NCBI GenBank assembly: GCA_029565395.1
Contig: JAKQOG010000152.1
Span: 1 to 47,213 of the forward strand
Origin: Candidatus Hydrogenedentota bacterium
GTDB lineage: Bacteria > Hydrogenedentota > Hydrogenedentia > Hydrogenedentales > CAILVY01
Reading direction: 5' to 3'
DNA length: 47,213 bases
In this document: positions 1-9,075 of the stretch, piece after piece
Position numbering within the stretch: position 1 is the stretch's first letter
Layout of the letters: each line of letters starts with the position of its first letter
Program-made: the position numbers and the translations under genes
The notes under the pieces: model-generated
Seen by the model: only the letters and a program-made list of their open reading frames with translations
Database searches by the model: none
What the model was told of the DNA's origin: nothing

Positions 1-496
1 TCAAAATCACCACCGTGAACGCGCCCACCCAAAAATTATCCAGGGTGCCGAAGGTGCCTGGTTCCAGCAGCGCGTCAAACACCACCGCTCCGGCATACAC
101 TGTCACACTCACTTTGGTGAACACATACGCGGTCAGTGAAACCAGGGTTAGAATCCAGCGCGACGCGGGATTATAGCGGCGCTCAAGAAATTCCGGCATC
201 GTGAACACACCGGTTCGATGATAGAACGGTACAAATACCCAGCCCAGCACCAGAATGCACCATGCGTGCAATTCATAGTGGGCCATGGCCACACCGCTCT
301 TCGCACCCGAGCCCGCAAGCCCCACAATGTGCTCGGAACCAATATTGGTGGCAAACAACGACGCCCCCACCACCCAAAAACTAATATTACGCCCCGCCAG
401 GAAATAATCCTGTGTAGAGTTCTGCTTCCTGGACGACCACCACGCCACTGCCGCTGTCGCCAGAAAGTACAGGGCAATCATGCTCCAATCCAACAT
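1..496 (-). CDS. Sodium:solute symporter (SSS family), N-terminal part
   Basis: The reverse strand reads as an open frame of 165 codons from an ATG at 496 to the window edge, so the gene is cut off. The translation starts MLDWSMIALYFLATAAVAW, a first membrane helix. It continues with the conserved 'DYFLAGRNISFWVVGASLFA' segment, the 'TNIGSEHIVGLAG' loop and 'GVFTMPEFLERRY'. Together these are characteristic of the SGLT-like branch of the solute:sodium symporter family, which imports sugars or other small solutes with Na+ in the inner membrane. About one quarter of a typical 500-600 residue protein is present. The substrate cannot be told. The start is supported by the fit to family N-termini; a second ATG at 481 is possible, and the Shine-Dalgarno is weak for both. 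Confidence 0.9.
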   Translation of the reverse strand, partial: MLDWSMIALYFLATAAVAWWSSRKQNSTQDYFLAGRNISFWVVGASLFATNIGSEHIVGLAGSGAKSGVAMAHYELHAWCILVLGWVFVPFYHRTGVFTMPEFLERRYNPASRWILTLVSLTAYVFTKVSVTVYAGAVVFDALLEPGTFGTLDNFWVGAFTVVIL

Positions 497-756
497 TGTC
501 AACCTAGCCACCGTCTTTCTCCCAGTTTGGTATTCCACAGAGGAATAAACTATATCAGTTTTCCTTGTAAAAACGGTACAGAGACTTTCTCCGCATATTT
601 TGTAAACGTCCGGTGAATTGTATCTTTCATATGGATGCGCATCGTGGGAGAATAGTGTCATTGCACCGGAGGTATCGCAATGACGCAGTCATCTCCCCGT
701 GTTTTCAGGCTAGAATACGAAAAAACAAACTTGTTGCCTGTCCCCGGATGCCACTA

Positions 757-844
757 TAAATTTGGAGTGCGGTAGCTTGCTGCCGCTTTTGGGAGAGATA
801 TCGTCAACACACAAGCGGCAGCAAGCTACCGCACTCCAAATTTA
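757..844. repeat. Perfect 32-bp inverted repeat (large palindromic element)
   Basis: Positions 757-788 and 813-844 are exact reverse complements over 32 bp, separated by 24 bp. Each arm contains the core GGAGTGCGGTAGC and an AT-rich end. A perfect stem this long in a non-coding stretch suggests a REP- or MITE-like dispersed element rather than a simple terminator, because there is no adjacent T run. The rest of the 497-942 gap holds no convincing gene. Confidence 0.85.
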
Positions 845-893
845 TCCCGTCCTTACATATTTTCATGAAACCACACTCAACATGATTTTCTTG

Positions 894-899
894 TATAAT
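894..899 (+). promoter_or_regulatory. Candidate -10 box for the membrane protein at 943
   Basis: A perfect TATAAT lies 43 bp upstream of the chosen ATG. No good -35 box sits 16-18 bp upstream, so this is only a candidate. Confidence 0.4.
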
Positions 900-942
900 G
901 CCCCTGTAATCTGGAATTGCATTGAAGGGTCAGTTCACATAC

Positions 943-3000
943 ATGAAGAAACACCTTGATATCATTATCGTAGTGACCTTGGCACTGCTTTCCGCTGTTA
1001 CCGCAATGGTGTATGTATCCACTTGGGGCGGCACCCCCCACTTTTTCCAAGAATTGTTCGGCCCGCCGGCCATGTATGCCTGTGGACACGGCTTTGTGAA
1101 TCCGGTGCTCGAAAAAACACCCGGCTTGGATGCCTTTCTACACCCCGCCATGCATGTGAATCACCCCCCGGAAAAGGATTGCCTGAAATGCTCTGAAATA
1201 CTCCCTAACACCCCGACACAACCCCTGGATGGCTTTCAAAAACGGCAACTCTACCTCCTGATTGCGGTTGCGGGCATATGGAGCGTGTTCGGCGTGGCAT
1301 GGTCCTCTCTGATCCCCCTCTATGGCATCCTTTACGGCGCTTCCACGGCGGCACTCTATGGAATATTCCGGCTAGGCATGAACCGGCTCTTTGCAACCGC
1401 TTGCACCATTCTTCTATTCCTCTCTCCGGTTCAATTAAATAACCTTGTGCGGCTCCGGGATTATTCCAAGGCCCCCTTTATCCTGGCGGCCATCCTCATC
1501 ATGGCATGGCTGATTAAAACACGATTCGCATGGTGGAAAGTATGCTTGGGGGCGGCAATCATCGGTCTGCTCGCGGGCATCGGTTGTGGGTTCCGCATGG
1601 ACACCCTTATCTGCCTCCCTGCCTGCATACTCGTGATACTCTTTTTCATTGAAGGCCCGTTTTTTCGCACCCTCTGGGTCAAAGGTCTTGCACTGGCGCT
1701 GCTCCTTGGGATTTTCTCTGTTTCCGCCTACCCGTTATTTAACGCCGTAGGCAGCGGCATGAAATACCAGGATTTCCTCCTGGGGTTCAATGATCTTTAT
1801 GATAGCCGACTGGGCGTCGGCGGCGTTCCCTATCGAATCCATCACCGCTATTTGGATTACGAGCCCATGGCCACCCTCCACGCCTTTGGCCAACAGGTGG
1901 AACAACACCCCGTTTTCTATACCTTCGACTCCCTGGAATACGAGGCCATTGGGGGGCGCTATGTCCGTACAATCCTGAAAATCTTTCCTGCCGATCTGAT
2001 GACCCGCGCCCTCGCCGCAACCCTGCGTATCGTGGATGAACTGCCTGCTTCCCCTGAAAATACCGCCCCCCGAGGGGTTGCCAATCCCCTCCTGCTAAAC
2101 CTATTTTCCCTCCATGCTCAGATCATGCACTACGGCCTCCGGTATGCCCGCTATGCCGTTCTGGCCGCCATCCTCCTAGTAAGCCTTCGGAATATGCGCT
2201 GGGGATTTGCCGCCGCCTTCTTACTGTTGTACTTCGGCGGCTACGGCGCCATACAATTCGCCACCCGCCACTATTTCCACCTCCAATTCCTCTCCATATG
2301 GGCGGTGGGTTTTCTCCTAAGTATCGCCATAACAACCGGCATCACCCTCTATCACCGGGAAAAACTTCGAATGCTTCGGGATCAGTATGCCTCTTCCTTC
2401 CGGCACCTGCTTGTCACACTATCCCGGCCGATAGTAGTCAGCATAACCGTCCTGCTAATCCTTGCCATTCCCCTTGCCCTTTTTAGTGCTTGGCAGACGT
2501 TCCAGGTCCGGGCATTGTTACATGCCTTTGACCAGGCAGAAAAAGAACCGCTCACGTTGACCAGCCAACAGCAACCGGATGGCCGCTGGCTGGTACAAGG
2601 GCAGGAAATTGCCCCAAAATCCATCTTGCCCGAACCCGCCACCATGCCGTTCTTCGATATGGAATACTTAGTGGCGGAATTCGATACAAGCCAGAACCCT
2701 GTCGAATCTATTGCTTTGTATGAAGGGTCAACACAAGATCTGGCCTTAACTTGGGCGCAGACCCTGCCTAAAACTAATTCCGGCGCCACCCGGCTCATCT
2801 TCCCCGTCTACTATGCCCGTTGGAAAAGTGCCACCCCCAGTTGGACCACCTATGAGGGACTACTCCTCTCCCAAACTGATTTCTCCCATCTTAAAGCCCT
2901 TCAACGCATTACGAACCCCCAAGCTTTCCCGCTGCTCATCACTGCCGCACTCTCCCCGGATTGGGAAAACCACCCCTTGTATCAGCGGTTAGTTCGTTAA
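943..3000 (+). CDS. Polytopic membrane protein, possibly GT-C type
   Basis: A protein of 685 residues with a first membrane helix at residues 5-25 and then many further hydrophobic segments between roughly residues 95 and 530. A C-terminal soluble region of about 160 residues follows. An early extracytoplasmic loop holds 'ACGHGFVNP' and 'DCLKCSE', so it is Cys-containing. The layout (early loop, multiple helices, C-terminal globular part) resembles GT-C glycosyltransferases of the GT39 kind, but no catalytic motif is clear and the function is not assigned. I chose ATG 943, with GAAGGG about 12 bp upstream, over an in-frame TTG at 922. The stop codon is part of a target-site duplication of the MITE-like element that follows. 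Confidence 0.75.
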   Translation: MKKHLDIIIVVTLALLSAVTAMVYVSTWGGTPHFFQELFGPPAMYACGHGFVNPVLEKTPGLDAFLHPAMHVNHPPEKDCLKCSEILPNTPTQPLDGFQKRQLYLLIAVAGIWSVFGVAWSSLIPLYGILYGASTAALYGIFRLGMNRLFATACTILLFLSPVQLNNLVRLRDYSKAPFILAAILIMAWLIKTRFAWWKVCLGAAIIGLLAGIGCGFRMDTLICLPACILVILFFIEGPFFRTLWVKGLALALLLGIFSVSAYPLFNAVGSGMKYQDFLLGFNDLYDSRLGVGGVPYRIHHRYLDYEPMATLHAFGQQVEQHPVFYTFDSLEYEAIGGRYVRTILKIFPADLMTRALAATLRIVDELPASPENTAPRGVANPLLLNLFSLHAQIMHYGLRYARYAVLAAILLVSLRNMRWGFAAAFLLLYFGGYGAIQFATRHYFHLQFLSIWAVGFLLSIAITTGITLYHREKLRMLRDQYASSFRHLLVTLSRPIVVSITVLLILAIPLALFSAWQTFQVRALLHAFDQAEKEPLTLTSQQQPDGRWLVQGQEIAPKSILPEPATMPFFDMEYLVAEFDTSQNPVESIALYEGSTQDLALTWAQTLPKTNSGATRLIFPVYYARWKSATPSWTTYEGLLLSQTDFSHLKALQRITNPQAFPLLITAALSPDWENHPLYQRLVR

Positions 3001-3003
3001 ATC

Positions 3004-3131
3004 AGGCATTTGCGAAATAGGCCTTTTTCTCAAAAGATCACCGGAAACAGGACAGATTACTCACATTTCACAGCCAAACCGTTGCCTCTTCACCTGCTCA
3101 GAGGCGAATAAAGCCTATTTCGCAAATGCCT
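3004..3131. mobile_element. MITE-like element, copy 1, with 8-bp flanking direct repeat
   Basis: A 128-bp non-coding element. Its 19-bp ends, 3004-3022 and 3113-3131, are exact inverted repeats (AGGCATTTGCGAAATAGGC). It is flanked by the direct repeat CGTTAAAT at 2995-3002 and 3132-3139, as expected for a target-site duplication. The left duplicate contains the TAA stop of the upstream gene. A second copy lies at 32333-32450 with related ends and a recognisably similar interior. It is too short to encode a transposase, so it would have to be mobilised in trans. Confidence 0.8.
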
Positions 3132-3241
3132 CGTTAAATATTTGTTGATTCAACGGAAAAATGATAGCATGGATATACTAAATCAAAGTATTGGGATGGG
3201 TTAGAAGCCGAGGGTTAACGGTGAAATAAGGAGCATTTACA

Positions 3242-6200
3242 ATGTATAGGCAGCGTAAAACCATTCTTTTAACGATTGTAATGTTGGGGGCCGCTCTTGC
3301 AGGCTGGGCGGCGCCGGTTACCTTTAATGACACGGCATTGCTCAATGCCGTCAAAACCCAATGGGAATCCGCCACGGGGTTAACGTTAAGTGATCCCCCG
3401 GAGGATTCCGAACTGGCCAATGCCCTGTTCACGACTCTGGACGCCAGGGGACTGGGCATTGCAGATCTCACTGGATTGGAGGCCTGCACTGCTCTTACAG
3501 ACCTCAATCTGGGCAGAAACCAGATTACCGATCTCACGCCACTGAGCAGTCTCACCAATCTAACCAAATTAGATATCGGTATGGGAATCAACCTGTTTGA
3601 ACTAGATGGATCGTTAGAACTCTTTATACTAGAGGATGGCAATTTCATCACGGACTTATCCCCGCTGGCCGGATTGGTGAACCTGGAATACTTGAGCCTT
3701 ATGGGCAATCACAGCCTCACCAGCATCGCCCCACTCAGCACCTTGGACAGTCTGAATATGCTCTGGCTGGGGTCAAACCCTATTGCCGATTTTTCACCCC
3801 TTTTGGATGTTGCGGACACCCTTTCGGGCATATGTGTAACTAATTGCGGGTTAACAGACACCGACCTATCTACGATAAACAGCCTCACCAACCTCACCAT
3901 GCTGGGGATCGTGGAGGAATCCGGAGTCACCGATATTAGCGGACTGACCGGCATCAGTTCCGGCCTCACCTTTCTAGCCTTTGGGAACACTAGTGTCGCG
4001 GATATCAGCGTGATATCCAACTATATCGACCTCCAGACCCTGTATTTGATGAATCTTGGTATCCCCGCATTGCCTGATCTTTCCGCCCTTGCCAGTTTGA
4101 GTACCATTATGGCGAATGAAAACGGTTTTACTGATATTTCAGGGCTGAGCGGACTGTTAGCACTGGAGGTGCTGGATCTTGCTCAAAATGACATATCAGA
4201 CATCAGCGCACTTGAATCCTGTACGGCACTGAACAATATTATTTTGCGGGAAAATCAAATTACCGACCTTCAACCGTTAATAGACAATACGGGCATCGCC
4301 GCGTTGCAGTATTTGAATATCCAAGATAATCCCTTATGGAGCGGCACCCCCTTCTGCGATGAAAATCAACTGGACCAACTCGCGGCGTTAGCACCCGCCG
4401 CCCAGATTGAACACAATGCCACCTGCGCAGTCGCGGTCACACTTACGATTTCAGTTACAGGAACAGGTTATATATATCCTGAAGACGGAACACATTTATT
4501 CGGTCTGGGAGAGACCATATATCTTGCCGCCAGACCCATCAGTGGCAGCGGCTGGGCCTTCGATCACTGGGCCGGCGATGGCAGCGGAACGTCTGAATAT
4601 TTTCCTATTACAATGGACGGCGACAAAACCGTTGAAGCTGTGTTTGTAACTCCCGGCGACCACACGCTAACGGTGCAACACACCGGAGGTGGTTCTGGTG
4701 ACACCAGCCACAATCCAGGAACGTATTCTTTTTTAGACGGACGGCAAACCACACTTCAGGCATGGCCTTCGCCTGGGAATTATTTCGGCGGATGGCAGGG
4801 TGATTTGTCCGGATATACTCCAGCACAATTGCTGACCATGGACAGTGATAAAACCGTAATCGCTGTGTTTGAAACCAGCGGGTATAACTTGACCCTGAAT
4901 ACCTCTGGCAATGGCGGAATAAGTTATTTTGACTCCGCTGTCTATCCTTTTGTCACTGGGGCAGTCCTGGACCTCCATGCCAGTCCAAATACAGGGAGCT
5001 CTTTTGATCATTGGGAGGGCGACATTGGCGACGCGGACTCCCAAAGTCAGGACATCCAAATTACTATGGACCAAGACCGAAACATTACCGCAGTGTTTTC
5101 TTCGGTGCCACAAGCATCACTCATCATAAATGTTGCCGGCTCCGGCTCCGGAACCACCTCCCCTCCCCCGGGGGTGAATAGCTTTGATCTCGGATTTGGG
5201 GTCTGGGCGCTGGCCATACCCGATTCAGGTTCGGCCTTTGACCACTGGGAAGGCAGTATCGGCAGCGCCAACCCTTATCAGGACACTATCTACCTCACCA
5301 TGAACCAAGACCGTACCATCACCGTTTTCTTTGTACCCGCCGTTTGGACCTTGACGATTCAAAAAACAGGAAACGGAGAAACCGACCCTGTGCCAGGCGA
5401 CTATGGCTTTGTAAATGGCGCTCAGAAAGGTGTCTATGCAAAATTGCTTGATGGTGGAGACGCCTTTTACCGCTGGACGGGCGACTTGGCGCCGGGTAAT
5501 GATGAATACAGTACGTACCAGCATGTGACCATGAACCAGAACCGCACCCTCACCGCAGAATTCGTACCAGGCGACTGGACCCTCAGCATTGCCTTGGAAG
5601 GAATCAGTGGCGATTCCTGCGTATCCGCCTATCCGGGGTTTGGCAATTACGCTTACTTAGACGGAGATACGGAGTATGTTTATGCCAGTACTTGCCCTAG
5701 TACCTACTTCGCCGGATGGTCCGGCGATGCATCAGGCTTCACGCCCGGCGTTTCCATCCCCATGGATGCTGATAAATCCATCACCGCCCACTATACTACC
5801 ACCGGTTTTCAACTAACCACTGCAATTTCAGGTCAAGGTCAGATGAATCTAAACCCGGGAAACTATTATTTATCTACGAATGCCACAATCACCTTGATGG
5901 CCACCCCATGGGGTGGATGGTTTTTTGATCACTGGGAAGGCGATATACCAGCAGGCGCGGATCCCAATGAGTTGTCCCTCGACATCACCATGGACCAGGA
6001 CCGCTCCCTCACGGCGGTTATGTCTCAATTGCCAAAACACACATTAACCATCACCGTGCTCGGTCCCGGAACCACTGATCCCGGTCCGGGCGCCCACGAA
6101 TTCGTGGAAGGGTCGTATCAGAACATCTTTGCCACCCCGGACCCCGGCGCAGCCTTCGACCATTGGGAAGGCGATATCGGAAGCAATGATCCCAATCAGA

Positions 6201-8821
6201 CTCAAATAAATCTGTTGATGGACCAGGATCGCAGCATCACCGCCGTATTTTCCACGGCCGACTGGACCTTAACCATAGTGGCTGACGGAAACGGTACGAC
6301 CCGCCCGGAACCAGGAGTGTACGGGTTCATGGAGGGCACGGAAACATGCGTTGAATCCCTCCTGCTGGCTGGAGGCGATGCCTTTTCCCAATGGACCGGA
6401 GACCTCGAACCAGAATCAGATCCCGAAGGCTTGCGGCAATGCGTAACTATGAATAAAAACCGCACGCTCACGGCGGAGTTTGAACCCGGGGATTGGACGC
6501 TGACCCTGGCCACGGCAGGCTCCGTTTCCGCTCCTCTTTTCCCTGGTACTGGCGTGTTTTCGTATATGGATGGGCAGGCTGCAACCATATTCGCATCCAC
6601 CACGACAAGCGCTTATTTCGCCGGGTGGTCTGGCGACTATACCAGCACGGAACCCCAAATCCAAGTGCTCATGGATGCCGACAAATCCATCACCGCCAAC
6701 TACGAAAGCACAGGCTATACCCTGACCATGGCAATGGATGGTCAAGGCTATGTTAATTTTGGATCCGGGGAATACAGGTTCGCTGCCGGCGTTGAAGTCA
6801 CGCTCAAAGCGCCCGGCGCGCCAACAGGCTGGACTTTCAGCCAATGGAGCGGCGACCTGCCGGAGGGCATCGACCCCAGTAATCCCGAACTTATCATTAC
6901 CATGGACCAGGACCGCAGCATCACCGCCCATTTCATCGAAGATTACCGCACCCTGACGGTCATCATCGAAGGGGAAGGCGTAACCACCCCTTCAGGAAGT
7001 GCTTACCCCGGAACAGAGCATAAATATTCCGTAGGGGCCTATGTGTTCCTTTCCGCGGAACTGGGCAATGGCGATTATGCCTTTCAAAATTGGTACGGTG
7101 ACACGGGCAATCTCGACACGAACAAGTGGTTCCTGGAACTCACCATGGACCAAGACCGCACGATTGTCGCCGTTTTCGAGCCTACTGCCTGGCATTTGAC
7201 CATCGACTATACCGGCAATGGCTCCATCTTCCCTGAAGCTGGCACGTACGCCTTCCCCAATGGCGCTCATTTTGAAGTCATCGCCAATATTGTGGATGGC
7301 GGAGACGCTTTTTATGAATGGACCGGGGATTTCCAGGAAGGCATGGATCCCCACCAGTTCGATATGCATCTTACCATGGACCGTGACCGAACCCTCACCG
7401 CCGTATTTGCGCCCGGCGACTTTACGCTGACCATGAATCCTATCGAAGGCGGCGGATCTGCCTGGTACCAGCCCTCGGCTGGCGTGTATTCCTACTTTGC
7501 CGGCCAAACCGCCTGGATGGAAGCACGCCCGAATGAAGGCATGTACTGGGGCGGATGGCATGGCGATGTAAACACCTACGACAAAATCTACCACTTTGTC
7601 ATGGATGGCAATAAAGTGATAACTCCGCATGTAACGACGACAGGATATACATTGACTCTTAATACCGCTGGAGCGGAAGGAGCAACGTCACCCGAAGGCG
7701 CCATCAAGTACTCCGTGGGCGCCACACCCTTAATCCATGCCATTGAAACCGGGTCAGGGCTATGGGACCAGTGGACGGGCGACCTCCCGCCAGGAATGGA
7801 CTCCACTGACCCGGATCCGGTCATCCTCATGAACCAGGATCGCGCCCTCACCGCCAACTTCGTGGAGGCGGATTTTTATCTATACGTCCAAGCGTTTGGC
7901 AACGGCACTACGGATCCCCCGCCCGATGTCTTATACTGGTTCATGGATGGCGATACTTTTGAAGTCACTGCCATTGCGGGCGCCGATACGCTGTTCCTGC
8001 ATTGGCAGGGGGATGTCCCTGAAGGACAAGATCCCGCTTCGCTCACCATTTCCGGAACCATGACCCAGAATCGCGAATTAATCGCGGTGTTTGTGCCCAC
8101 TACAGTTACCGTACCAGACCTTTCTGGCAACACCGAAGAACAGGCGGCAGCTTCTTTGGCGGTGATAGGACTCACCCTGGGGACTATTACTCACGAGTAC
8201 AGCCAAACCGTACCGGCCGATCAAATCCTCTCACAAGACCCCGAGCCCGGCACGGTTGTCCCGTATGGCAGTGCAATTGCTATCGTTATCTCATTGGGTC
8301 CCTGCTATACCTCCGTGCCAAACCTGACCGGAATGACCCAGGCGGAGGCTGAGACAGCGCTTGCCGCGGCCAACCTGACGCTGGGAACAGTAGCGGAAGA
8401 AAGCAGCGAGTTCATTCCGGAAGACCAGATCATCCGGCAGCAACCCGTATACGGCCTTATCGTGGCCTGCGGCACGGCAGTGAACATCGTCATTTCCTCC
8501 GGCATCGGCGGGGAAGGAAGCGCGGAAGGCCCCCATACGGCGGATCAAGATAACAACAACATCATCAGCCTCTCCGAACTGCTCCGCGTCATCCAATTCT
8601 TCAACTCCAACGGACTGCATTGCCAAGCAGGCACGGAAGACGGTTACGCGCCAGGACCTGGCGATCAAACCTGCACCCCGCACGACAGCGATTACAATAC
8701 GCAAGATTGGCTCATCAACCTGTCTGAACTGCTCCGTATCATCCAGTTCTTCAATTCCGGCGGTTATCACGCCTGCCCGGGAGAAGAAACAGAAGACGGG
8801 TTCTGTCCAGGCCTTGCCTGA
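3242..8821 (+). CDS. Giant secreted LRR / InlB B-repeat / PASTA protein
   Basis: The 1859-residue product has a signal peptide (about residues 1-24). SDS22/internalin-type leucine-rich repeats with 'NQITDLTPL' signatures span about residues 60-385. Sixteen divergent InlB B-type repeats of about 70-77 residues follow to about 1617, each built as TLTI...G...F..W.GD...MDQDR.ITAVF. Two PASTA domains ('VPDLSGNTEEQAAASL', 'VPNLTGMTQAEAETAL') occupy about 1620-1755. A duplicated C-terminal module containing 'LSELLRVIQFFNS' runs from 1765 to 1859 and is shared with the next gene. These are adhesion or protein-binding folds, so an extracellular or surface adhesin is likely; the ligand is unknown. The ATG at 3242 has AAGGAG 8 bp upstream. 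TATACT at 3174-3179 is a possible -10 box. PASTA domains here are not attached to a kinase or PBP. Confidence 0.92.
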   Translation: MYRQRKTILLTIVMLGAALAGWAAPVTFNDTALLNAVKTQWESATGLTLSDPPEDSELANALFTTLDARGLGIADLTGLEACTALTDLNLGRNQITDLTPLSSLTNLTKLDIGMGINLFELDGSLELFILEDGNFITDLSPLAGLVNLEYLSLMGNHSLTSIAPLSTLDSLNMLWLGSNPIADFSPLLDVADTLSGICVTNCGLTDTDLSTINSLTNLTMLGIVEESGVTDISGLTGISSGLTFLAFGNTSVADISVISNYIDLQTLYLMNLGIPALPDLSALASLSTIMANENGFTDISGLSGLLALEVLDLAQNDISDISALESCTALNNIILRENQITDLQPLIDNTGIAALQYLNIQDNPLWSGTPFCDENQLDQLAALAPAAQIEHNATCAVAVTLTISVTGTGYIYPEDGTHLFGLGETIYLAARPISGSGWAFDHWAGDGSGTSEYFPITMDGDKTVEAVFVTPGDHTLTVQHTGGGSGDTSHNPGTYSFLDGRQTTLQAWPSPGNYFGGWQGDLSGYTPAQLLTMDSDKTVIAVFETSGYNLTLNTSGNGGISYFDSAVYPFVTGAVLDLHASPNTGSSFDHWEGDIGDADSQSQDIQITMDQDRNITAVFSSVPQASLIINVAGSGSGTTSPPPGVNSFDLGFGVWALAIPDSGSAFDHWEGSIGSANPYQDTIYLTMNQDRTITVFFVPAVWTLTIQKTGNGETDPVPGDYGFVNGAQKGVYAKLLDGGDAFYRWTGDLAPGNDEYSTYQHVTMNQNRTLTAEFVPGDWTLSIALEGISGDSCVSAYPGFGNYAYLDGDTEYVYASTCPSTYFAGWSGDASGFTPGVSIPMDADKSITAHYTTTGFQLTTAISGQGQMNLNPGNYYLSTNATITLMATPWGGWFFDHWEGDIPAGADPNELSLDITMDQDRSLTAVMSQLPKHTLTITVLGPGTTDPGPGAHEFVEGSYQNIFATPDPGAAFDHWEGDIGSNDPNQTQINLLMDQDRSITAVFSTADWTLTIVADGNGTTRPEPGVYGFMEGTETCVESLLLAGGDAFSQWTGDLEPESDPEGLRQCVTMNKNRTLTAEFEPGDWTLTLATAGSVSAPLFPGTGVFSYMDGQAATIFASTTTSAYFAGWSGDYTSTEPQIQVLMDADKSITANYESTGYTLTMAMDGQGYVNFGSGEYRFAAGVEVTLKAPGAPTGWTFSQWSGDLPEGIDPSNPELIITMDQDRSITAHFIEDYRTLTVIIEGEGVTTPSGSAYPGTEHKYSVGAYVFLSAELGNGDYAFQNWYGDTGNLDTNKWFLELTMDQDRTIVAVFEPTAWHLTIDYTGNGSIFPEAGTYAFPNGAHFEVIANIVDGGDAFYEWTGDFQEGMDPHQFDMHLTMDRDRTLTAVFAPGDFTLTMNPIEGGGSAWYQPSAGVYSYFAGQTAWMEARPNEGMYWGGWHGDVNTYDKIYHFVMDGNKVITPHVTTTGYTLTLNTAGAEGATSPEGAIKYSVGATPLIHAIETGSGLWDQWTGDLPPGMDSTDPDPVILMNQDRALTANFVEADFYLYVQAFGNGTTDPPPDVLYWFMDGDTFEVTAIAGADTLFLHWQGDVPEGQDPASLTISGTMTQNRELIAVFVPTTVTVPDLSGNTEEQAAASLAVIGLTLGTITHEYSQTVPADQILSQDPEPGTVVPYGSAIAIVISLGPCYTSVPNLTGMTQAEAETALAAANLTLGTVAEESSEFIPEDQIIRQQPVYGLIVACGTAVNIVISSGIGGEGSAEGPHTADQDNNNIISLSELLRVIQFFNSNGLHCQAGTEDGYAPGPGDQTCTPHDSDYNTQDWLINLSELLRIIQFFNSGGYHACPGEETEDGFCPGLA

Positions 8822-8895
8822 TGATACTCCAATAAAATTTATGGCATTCCTTGGCCGCATGGCGCCTTGCGTCTGCGGTGAAAAATGCCTTCTTT

Positions 8896-8925
8896 TTGAC
8901 ATTTTCCGTGAACCGGGGGTACTAT
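8896..8925 (+). promoter_or_regulatory. Sigma70-type promoter for the 9076 gene
   Basis: TTGACA at 8896-8901 and TACTAT at 8920-8925 are separated by 18 bp. This would give a leader of about 140 nt before the ATG at 9076. The rest of the 8822-9075 gap holds nothing else I recognise. Confidence 0.55.
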
Positions 8926-9075
8926 GATTTTGCATATGTATCATGGGCAGACTCCAGACCCCAGGGGAAAGCGTTCCTGGATTCACCAGGAAAAGGTTAG
9001 CCCATGCTGTCGTGAACTGAAACCGCCAGTGCGCGGGCTGGATTACATCGCAGGATTCCGCCAGAGCGGCACGTA

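Noticed and set aside
218..616. Plus-strand frame of 132 codons at the left end
   Set aside because: It is antisense to a clear sodium symporter frame on the minus strand that runs off the edge; its product has no recognisable features.
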